NCBI GenBank assembly: GCA_031772625.1
Contig: CM062816.1
Span: 1,668,373,385 to 1,668,437,384, forward strand
Direction of reading: 5' to 3'
Source of the DNA: Pinus tabuliformis
Taxonomy: Eukaryota > Streptophyta > Pinopsida > Pinales > Pinaceae
DNA: 64,000 nucleotides
Shown: piece by piece, positions 57,862 to 64,000 of the stretch
How the letters are laid out: the number at the start of each line of letters is the position of its first letter
How positions within the stretch are numbered: the first letter of the stretch is position 1
The notes under the pieces: model-generated
Told to the model about the DNA's origin: nothing
The model's database searches: none
What the model saw: the letters and a program-made list of their open reading frames with translations, nothing else
Translations under genes and position numbers: made by a program

Positions 57862-59153
57862 TTATTTTTTTCTCAATCAGTCTACTCCTATTATTTATAC
57901 AAAAAAGTTACAGCAAGGCCACAGCATTGAAAAGTCTTGCCATGAAGTTGGCATTTTACAAAAATGATCATGATCTCAATACACAGTAGACCTCCAGCAG
58001 TATTTTGACTTCTCATAAAACTCGAAACGCTGAACATAAACTAAAACGAAACATTCACAGCTAGACAACGCTAGACATAAACAAAACATTGACTGACAGA
58101 GACTTGAAACATGCATTAACGTCGAGATACAAAAAAGGAGTCGAGCTCCTACTTCAGAAACTGCAAAGAGCAGAAACCCGGGCGGGATTAGTCGTCCTCA
58201 GAGGTGTATGGTTCCTCAACGACCCTGCACTCGAATAGTAGTGAGTCCTCAGAGTCAGAATGATGAACCGTCGAGCCTGTTGGTTCTCCTCGAGCTGGCG
58301 CACTTGGACCTGCAAGGGCTGCTGAATTCACCATAGAGGGACCTCCCATGACCTGGCGCTGATTGTCAATTGGATTCGTCGTCCTCTGGTCTGCAAGAAC
58401 TCCAGGATGGGCCGCTCCCAAACCCCGGACATCTTCACATTTTTCAATAATGACTGAAACAATGAAGGTGGAGTTGGCTAAAGAACACGAGATGCGGTAG
58501 CGAACAATGGGGTGGGCAGCGTGCTCACATTCAACAGTCCTAACTCGCCCACGACCCCTGCCTCTGCCACTTCTGGTGACAGGGGGATTGCTGCGACCAG
58601 GTTCCAGCGCGTCCGAGGAAGAGTAAGAAATGGGGGTGGACCGCTGAGAGGTGGCACGACCGCGGGAGCCGCCACGCCTGCTCCCCATTCTGGGCCGTTC
58701 GCGCGGCATGGCAATGTGCAGAGGCTTGTCAAAGGAGCGGCTACACGGGGAGGAATGGCAACAAGTCCAGTGCCTAGAGTGAAGCGGAAACAGAACCCCG
58801 ACTGAACCGTAAGAACCTGGAACCAGAGCCCAACGTTTATGGTATGCTCTTGAGCCTAGTAAGGGAATGACAGGCCTAAGCTCGCTTGTAGAATAGCTCA
58901 GTGAAACACACAACGCAGCAATCCATAAGGCCGCAGAGGTCTGCGACGAAGCCGCGGGAATGATGAGCTTATGGAGCGCCATAGCACAGTTAACCATGAG
59001 ACTGATGGAGGAAGTAAATGCCTTCATTAATATGCTTGTGCGAGACCAGCTCGCCCGTCCAGTGCAATAACCCGTGGCGTGCTTGGGCTGACACCTGCCC
59101 ATTTGATATGCCACCATCGTACCATCCGACCTGTCAAACACCCGCATCCAGGA
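57862..59153 (-). mobile_element. 1.3-kb retroposed insertion with intact ORF
   Basis: Sharp GC-rich insert in AT-rich DNA between perfect 15-bp repeats. The T-rich left edge (minus-strand A-tail, 'gagaaaaaaataaaaa') and the long 3' untranslated part (about 325 bp) show it is a copy of an RNA inserted on the minus strand. A near-AATAAA element ('gtataaataatagg') lies about 25 bp before the tail. No introns are apparent. The perfect duplication and intact frame point to a recent event. It could be a processed gene copy or a non-autonomous retroposon. Confidence 0.75.
58188..59147 (-). CDS. Unrecognised 319-aa protein, Arg/Gly-rich with acidic tail
   Basis: The frame is open from 6 bp inside the insert's 5' end, so the true start is unclear. 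The first ATG (59147) could be fortuitous, and MPRERPRMGSR at residue 147 begins a more protein-like part. Residues 1-145 are Ser/Ala/Cys-rich with short hydrophobic runs. About 147-210 is very basic with RG repeats (RGGSRGRATSQ, SGRGRGRGRVR), typical of nucleic-acid binding or nuclear proteins. About 215-265 is mixed. The last 30 residues are acidic (HHSDSEDSLLFEC, TSEDD). No known domain, signal peptide or convincing membrane helix. GC content is far higher than the neighbours. It could be a retrogene or the ORF of a non-autonomous retroposon. Confidence 0.5.
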   Translation of the reverse strand: MRVFDRSDGTMVAYQMGRCQPKHATGYCTGRASWSRTSILMKAFTSSISLMVNCAMALHKLIIPAASSQTSAALWIAALCVSLSYSTSELRPVIPLLGSRAYHKRWALVPGSYGSVGVLFPLHSRHWTCCHSSPCSRSFDKPLHIAMPRERPRMGSRRGGSRGRATSQRSTPISYSSSDALEPGRSNPPVTRSGRGRGRGRVRTVECEHAAHPIVRYRISCSLANSTFIVSVIIEKCEDVRGLGAAHPGVLADQRTTNPIDNQRQVMGGPSMVNSAALAGPSAPARGEPTGSTVHHSDSEDSLLFECRVVEEPYTSEDD

Positions 59154-59168
59154 AATATATCAACCTTT
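59154..59168. repeat. Target-site duplication of the 1.3-kb insertion (right)
   Basis: AATATATCAACCTTT, matching 57847-57861. Confidence 0.85.
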
Positions 59169-59631
59169 ATTAACGATACTAATTTAATTTTTCCATTCTA
59201 AAGCACCATATAAAAAAAAAAAAAAAAAACTATAAATTTATCTTCATTTCATTCTAAAACACCTTTAAATAATATAAATTCAAAAAAAATTATTTCAAAC
59301 TATAAATTTATTTCATCCACCATCGTGGTAATAAGTGCTGAAATTTGCTGTTACATAAACAAATAAATACAGAAATCTCACGATTTAATTTCATAATCAG
59401 GAATTTATGTTTTCTATAATTTTGCACTTCCCACGATGCGAAACGAAATCGTGTTTCAACAGTTTAACCGTCGTGGAAAGGCATGACTCTGTATCTTCCT
59501 CCGGGTGTCTATGAAATTTGTTATACTGTAATGAATTGAATCTGGGCCTATTCTGCTTGCACCTTCACACGTTTGGAATCAAACAACAACCCAATCAACC
59601 TTTTGGAATCAGACCCCAGAACAGCCAACTC

Positions 59632-59638
59632 TATAAAT
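59632..59638 (+). promoter_or_regulatory. Possible TATA box upstream of GH17
   Basis: CTATAAATTC in a GC-richer stretch, 528 bp before the ATG at 60166. Plausible for a long 5' untranslated region, but several other TA-rich sites lie nearer, so the assignment is weak. The rest of 59169-60165 has no gene. Confidence 0.25.
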
Positions 59639-60165
59639 TCATGAAAATATTAATTCCTGAATGCCAGTGAATGGATGATCCCCTCCATTTCCATTAAAAA
59701 TCCCTTTGGCATCTTTCAATTTTTGGATTGTTGCTTCACATGCTCCTTGCAGGAGCTCTGGAAATTTCCCTTATGAAATGCTTTGAGGTTTCCTCTGTTA
59801 ATCTGGATTCTAACACCATTTCTGGTAATTAGCCCGCACTCCAAAGGCATGTAAGAAAAGAATATACACTCCGTGATCACACTGCCAACGGAGATCTAAC
59901 TCGGGAAGAGAAAACTCGACGTCACCCATGACCGGAAAGGGGAAAATCGCAAATGACGGGACACCAACTATTTATGACTAAAGCCTTCTGAATGAGCGTG
60001 CTACTGCAACCTTTCCTGAAAAGAAAAACAAATACTGAGTGAGTCACTGCAGAACGCACATGTGCCATCGCAGCAACAGCAAAACCCACTTCATAAATTT
60101 CTCGCATTTCTCTGCATGCGAGGAGATTTGGGTGTGTAGAGGCTGCTGTCAAGGGAGCTTCAGAA

Positions 60166-63100
60166 ATGGGCAGAGCAGGCCTCAGAACGAGCTTGTTGTG
60201 TGTTCTGATTTTTCTGTCTGGTAGGTGTTTGTTTGCATTCTATTTGTTCTGTTTTACATTTGGATAAATTATCTCTGTTTGTTAAATGGATCATCGAATT
60301 CTTGATGTCAGATAGTTCAAGAAACGTTGAGTAGGCCCTTGTTGGATTTGTTGGACTAACATTTCACAGTGCTCTGCCATTTTTTTTTTTGTCTATGAAG
60401 CATTTACTTCACTGTGCTCTGTGACATTGTTTTGTCTATGGAGGCATTTTTTTTTTGTCTATGAAGCATTTACTTCACTGTGCTCTGTGACATTGTTTTG
60501 TCTATGGAGGCATTTTCAGAGCTTTAGATTATTTTTGTGTTTGAGTGGAGTGTAAAGGTACATATGTTTTCATTAGGCACCCATCTGCCCACTATGGCCT
60601 CAGGGAAGCCCGCATCGTCAATTTTTTTAGAAGTTTTTCATGCATTCCCACGAAATGTAGCTTATCATTCTGCAGTTATGGAGCCCAAGGTCTTCTTAAA
60701 CAAAGATACAGCACTCATTACACCCAAAGAATCTTCCATCTTTGTTTGGTTGGTGAAGCTGTTGAAAGGCACCCATGTTTTTATGTGTCATTTTTTGACT
60801 GTATATCTTCTTCAGGACGGATTGTTTGGGTTGCTGCCTTTGATTCTAACTTCAAGTTCTTTATTTGCACACTCTGTTTTAAGTGGGGGTGATTTCATGC
60901 AGCAATGGGGCCTTGATGTACAGTGTAGGACCCTCAGATTCCGATCTGCTTAGCTCTTTTGCTCCTTTTATGAAGATCTGTCGAACCAAGAAAGAGGAAA
61001 ATGTGAATGCTGTGCATTACTCTGTGTAGGTGAAGCCTCTTCCAATTTTTAAAGAAGTCCCAATCAGCTGAATAAAAAACGGGAATTGAGGAAAATGATG
61101 GCTCTAGGTTCCCATCCTAACTGAGGCTTTTGCTAATCTTTAGTCTGTGCTTGTTAGGCATCCGTGCTCTGCCTCAACGTGGCTTAGGAAGCCCATACTG
61201 GCTGCATTCTCATCCAGAGCATTTTAAGAATCTTAACATTTTACAGTTATGTAGCTGATCTTTTTTCGCAAGATACCACAGCCTTCCTCCAAATGTTGCT
61301 TCTTTTCAGAGCATCTATTTTTGATGCAAAACTCGAGGAGAAAGGAAAATATGGTTCTATTCCCAACTATTTCCTCTCCACAGTTCACCTTACACCAAAA
61401 TCCTCTGGGAGTTGCTGAAACCCAGGGTTATGTTTTTTAGGCACCCATCAACAGCTTCCAAGGTCTTTAATTTGTCCTACTTAGCAATGTTGGAAGTGGC
61501 TAGTCCTCCACTGTTACTGCTTTTTATCCTAATCTATATAAATGTCCCAATTCATGGGTTTCTTTTTGCATTAAATGTTGCATCTTACACTAAGTGTTAA
61601 ATCTTTTCAGGATTGGCTCTTTCAAACGCTCAGTCAAAAATAAGTTCCTCCACAACAGGAATCAACTATGGACAAGTCGCAGATGACTTGGCACCGCCGG
61701 AACTAGTAGTGGGTCTTCTGCAGACCAACAGTATCAACAAAGTAAAACTCTACAGCGTAAATGAGACAGTTCTCAAAGCATTTGCAAACACTGGTATAGA
61801 ATTGATTGTTGGAATGGGTAATGAAAACGTTGGCAACATGACAGATCCAACTAAGGCCACTGAATGGGTAAATGAAAACATTCAGGCCTACTTACCAGCC
61901 ACAAAGATCACAGGCATAGCTGTAGGGAACGAGGTTTACACAGGAACTGACACGCAGTTAATGGCAAACCTGGTTCCCGCAATGAAAAACATCCATTCGG
62001 CCCTTGTCAGCATCGGTGCAGACATGAATATTAAAGTTACCACTCCCCATTCTCTTGCTGTACTTGGGAATTCATTTCCCCCGTCTGCTGGTTCCTTTGC
62101 ATCAAACGTGAAGAGCCTAATGAAACCACTTTTGGATTTGTTGTCTCAGATTGGTTCTCCTTTCTTCATAAATGCTTATCCATATTTTGCATACAAGGGT
62201 GACCCCAGCCAGATATCCCTGCCTTATGTACTATTCGAACCAAATACAGGTGTTATTGACCCGAACAATAATGTTCATTATAACAACATGTTATATGCAC
62301 AGGTTGATGCTGTTTATTCTGCGCTGTCTGCTCTAGGATATGCTAATATAGAAGTCACGGTCTCCGAAACTGGATGGCCTTCAAAGGGAGACGCCAATGA
62401 AGCAGGTGCAACCCTTCAGAATGCTCAGACTTATAATGGGAATTTACTTCAACTGCTCGCTCAGAATCAGGGGACTCCCTTGAGACCCAAACTTGTTTTG
62501 CAGGCTTACCTGTTTGCATTATTCAATGAGGATATGAAGCCTGGGCCAGCCTCCGAGAGGAACTATGGGCTCTTTAAGCCAGATGGAACTGCGGTTTACA
62601 ATCTGGGATTATCTGGAACATTGTCTACTGGTTCACCATCTACTGGTTCAACGTCTACTGGGTCCTTCACGACTGGTACTCCACCTCCAGCTGCTTATCC
62701 AAGTACTACGGATAGTTCATACTCCTTTTATTCTTCTGCCAAGGTATGCTTATCTTTACGGTTTTGTTTCATTCAAAATCTCCACCTTCTTTACAGTGTT
62801 GTTAAATTAAAATTAGCTATTTATATTTTTTTTTCCATTTTGTTAAATTCTCAATCTAAAAGAGATGGAAAGGGGGCATTTTAATGTTGTGGAAACTATG
62901 CCAAGGTTCAAACTTCAAACACAGCATTACTAAATTCTCTCTCACATAAGCCCATACAAACACCTTTCCCAAAGAAGAGAGAGAGGCCAAGCGAGCACCC
63001 ATTTTCATCAGGCTTAGACCTGCAGGTGAATTGGCAAAGTCACCTTAATCCAGTCCTTTGGGGTTCATGGGGGTCTCAGGTTCAAAGTCCAAGTGCTGGC

Positions 63101-63580
63101 AGATAGTCTCCTTGTGCTAGTTGGGGGTTTTGCAGAAAGATGATCCCCGGATTCGCTGAAAAATATTCCTCCCCCCACACGCAAGTGGCAGCCAGTGTGT
63201 CATTGATGACTTGACAGAGCACTTAGACAAAAGGAATTGTGGAGGTCGAACTTCTGAATGGAAAAGAAGAGAAAAAAGCATCCATATTAATTCTGCAATC
63301 CATCCATCATTTACTCTGTTAATAGGAGAGACAATAAATATTTTATTACTTACAACGAAAGGGAAATTGTAGTGGTTGGGTATTTTAGCTAACTGGTGCA
63401 TCTGTACACTTTATTTCAGCAGAATGCAAGCTCAAAGAACAAATTGTAAAAAAAAAGTTCTTGATTGTAACTCTGGGCTATTGTCATTTTCAGGAGACCT
63501 ATTCTGTTATCTCCTTCTACAATCATCTTCTGCTTTTGGGCCTCTCTACTTTCTTTGTTGTTCCACTGTTTCTTCCATGA
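60166..63580 (+). CDS. Glucan endo-1,3-beta-glucosidase, GH17, three exons
   Basis: Hydrolyses internal beta-1,3 bonds of callose-type glucans in the cell wall or apoplast. Exon 1 is 60166-60220, exon 2 is 61611-62743, and the proposed exon 3 is 63494-63580. The first intron splits codon 19 (phase 1: G|GA). Exon 1 plus the start of exon 2 give the signal peptide MGRAGLRTSLLCVLIFLSG with cleavage likely after NAQ. The GH17 domain runs about residues 30-345: GINYGQVADDL, the proton donor E126 in GIAVGNEVYTG, the nucleophile E271 in TVSETGWPS and ERNYGLFKPDG. It is followed by a Ser/Thr/Pro linker (GSPSTGSTSTGS). Both glutamates are intact and no stops occur. The proposed exon 3 adds 28 residues with a hydrophobic stretch (HLLLLGLSTFFVVPLFLP), a GPI-anchor-like tail, giving 424 aa. 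The 405-aa alternative ends at 63449. Confidence 0.85.
60221..61610 (+). other. GH17 intron 1 (1390 bp) with duplicated blocks
   Basis: GT (60221) to AG (61610), phase 1. It contains a near-perfect tandem pair of about 65 bp (60381-60513, 'gtctatgaagcatttacttcactgtgctctgtgacattg'). It also has a diverged repeat: 'ttaggcacccat' or 'ttaggcatccgt' followed by 'aagccc..' and 'cagttatg' near 60575 and 61155. The frame at 60537-60953 inside it has no recognisable product. Confidence 0.75.
63420..63449 (+). other. Alternative GH17 terminal exon (soluble form)
   Basis: After AG at 63418-63419, the phase-0 sequence reads QNASSKNKL then TAA (63447-63449). Spliced to 62743 this gives a 405-aa protein without a hydrophobic tail. 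The acceptor is CAG|CAG. The competing acceptor at 63491-63493 leads to the hydrophobic tail exon. Confidence 0.45.
63494..63580 (+). other. Alternative GH17 terminal exon (GPI-anchor-like tail)
   Basis: The acceptor CAG (63491-63493) follows a pyrimidine-rich stretch. Phase-0 translation gives 28 residues with the hydrophobic block HLLLLGLSTFFVVPLFLP and a TGA at 63578-63580. A GPI tail after a Ser/Thr-rich linker is common in plant GH17 proteins of the plasma membrane and plasmodesmata, which favours this exon. Confidence 0.55.
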
Positions 63581-64000
63581 TTGGAGCCATGGAAGTTCAG
63601 TAGAAATTTACATGTTTCCGTTCATTCAAAATCAGCTCAAACAACGAAGATTCAGACAAAATCCGGCTGCAGGCAACTAAATATATACTCTGCTGACAGT
63701 GAACCAGAAGGCTTCTGTTTCTACACTAACAAACTGATAGCTCGAGCATTCTCATTTATTAAGGATGATAATTCAAAATTGTAACATTGCAAACATCAGC
63801 AAACATCAGCATCAACTCTGTTACTATTACAAGTAAGCAAATTCCTATTCTGTTCTCATAAATAAGTAGAGGTGCTTAAGATATGTGTGCTGAAAAGATG
63901 TGAAATTTATGGCTAGAATACATCTATTCCAAGCTCTATAGTATATAATACGCATATTACATTTGATGATTTTTTTTCCAAAAAATAGAGTTTGGTTCAC
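63581..64000 (+). other. Probable GH17 3' untranslated region and downstream DNA
   Basis: AT-rich, no gene. The 3' end is not determinable. 'cataaataag' near 63858 could be part of a polyadenylation signal. Confidence 0.35.

Noticed and set aside
58512..58805. Plus-strand 97-codon GC-rich frame
   Set aside because: Antisense to the intact 319-codon frame, whose direction agrees with the A-tail and duplication.
60537..60953. Plus-strand 138-codon frame upstream of GH17 exon 2
   Set aside because: It lies in intron 1, has no recognisable product, and matches diverged intron repeats.
62744..62884. Read-through of GH17 exon 2 into the next 46 codons
   Set aside because: A good GT donor at 62744 follows the linker. 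The read-through is an ordinary AT-rich intron sequence, and two in-frame terminal exons exist downstream.
1..64000. CRISPR arrays, operons, rRNA genes and functional tRNA genes
   Set aside because: No spaced identical repeats with unique spacers, no bacterial gene layout and no intact tRNA or rRNA. The tRNA-like stretches are SINE-type heads with degraded boxes.

Overview
The window looks like nuclear DNA of a seed plant. The evidence is spliceosomal introns, plant LINEs carrying an RNase H domain, a plant Helitron, an LTR element with a tRNA-iMet-type primer site, an F-box gene copy and a plant GH17 beta-1,3-glucanase. I cannot tell from sequence alone whether it is a gymnosperm or an angiosperm. 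Most of the window is AT-rich transposon-derived DNA. Only one ordinary host gene is convincing, at the right end.

Layout. 1-3037: partial LTR retrotransposon on the minus strand (5' LTR plus start of interior). 4805-14027: complete second member of the same family on the plus strand, about 9.2 kb with 2-kb LTRs and a 5-bp AGCTT duplication. It has no recognisable gag-pol and contains a TG-rich minisatellite. It sits inside what may be a decayed copia remnant that resumes at 14033. 15300-19888: AT-rich DNA with tandem and dispersed repeats. 19904-25827: near full-length LINE (minus strand, 15-bp duplication, (TA)n tail). 25943-27000: tandem repeats and a perfect palindrome. 28250-33540: decayed Helitron Rep-helicase gene (minus strand), with a young SINE inserted in its 3' part. 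34294-35319: F-box gene copy with one stop. 35860-38340: tandem duplications, the last partly gene-like. 40477-40833: short retroposed insertion. About 41770-47763: second LINE of the same type with an intact ORF1. 47930-48640: higher-GC block of unknown, possibly organellar, origin. 49610-50237: third LINE fragment. 50713-51850: two foldback elements. 53197-53408: short retroposed insertion. 54640-55230: GC-richer island with a G-box and a DRE core. 56690-57752: repeat family and tRNA-like head with tandem units. 57862-59153: retroposed insertion with an intact, unrecognised 319-codon ORF. 60166-63580: GH17 gene.

How the parts relate. The LINEs supply the machinery that could have mobilised the SINE and the retroposed insertions, all of which have target-site duplications. 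The Helitron may have picked up the neighbouring F-box gene, but I could not place its ends. Old coding regions (Helitron, LINE ORF2, F-box) are broken mostly by stops that one C-to-T change on either strand would explain, as expected for methylated, silenced DNA. The GH17 gene encodes a secreted enzyme. Two candidate last exons would give either a soluble protein or one with a GPI-anchor signal.

I found no convincing new multi-gene system. The best candidate novelty is the 57862-59153 insertion. Next are the (TA)n-tailed LINE pair and the alternative GH17 tail exon.
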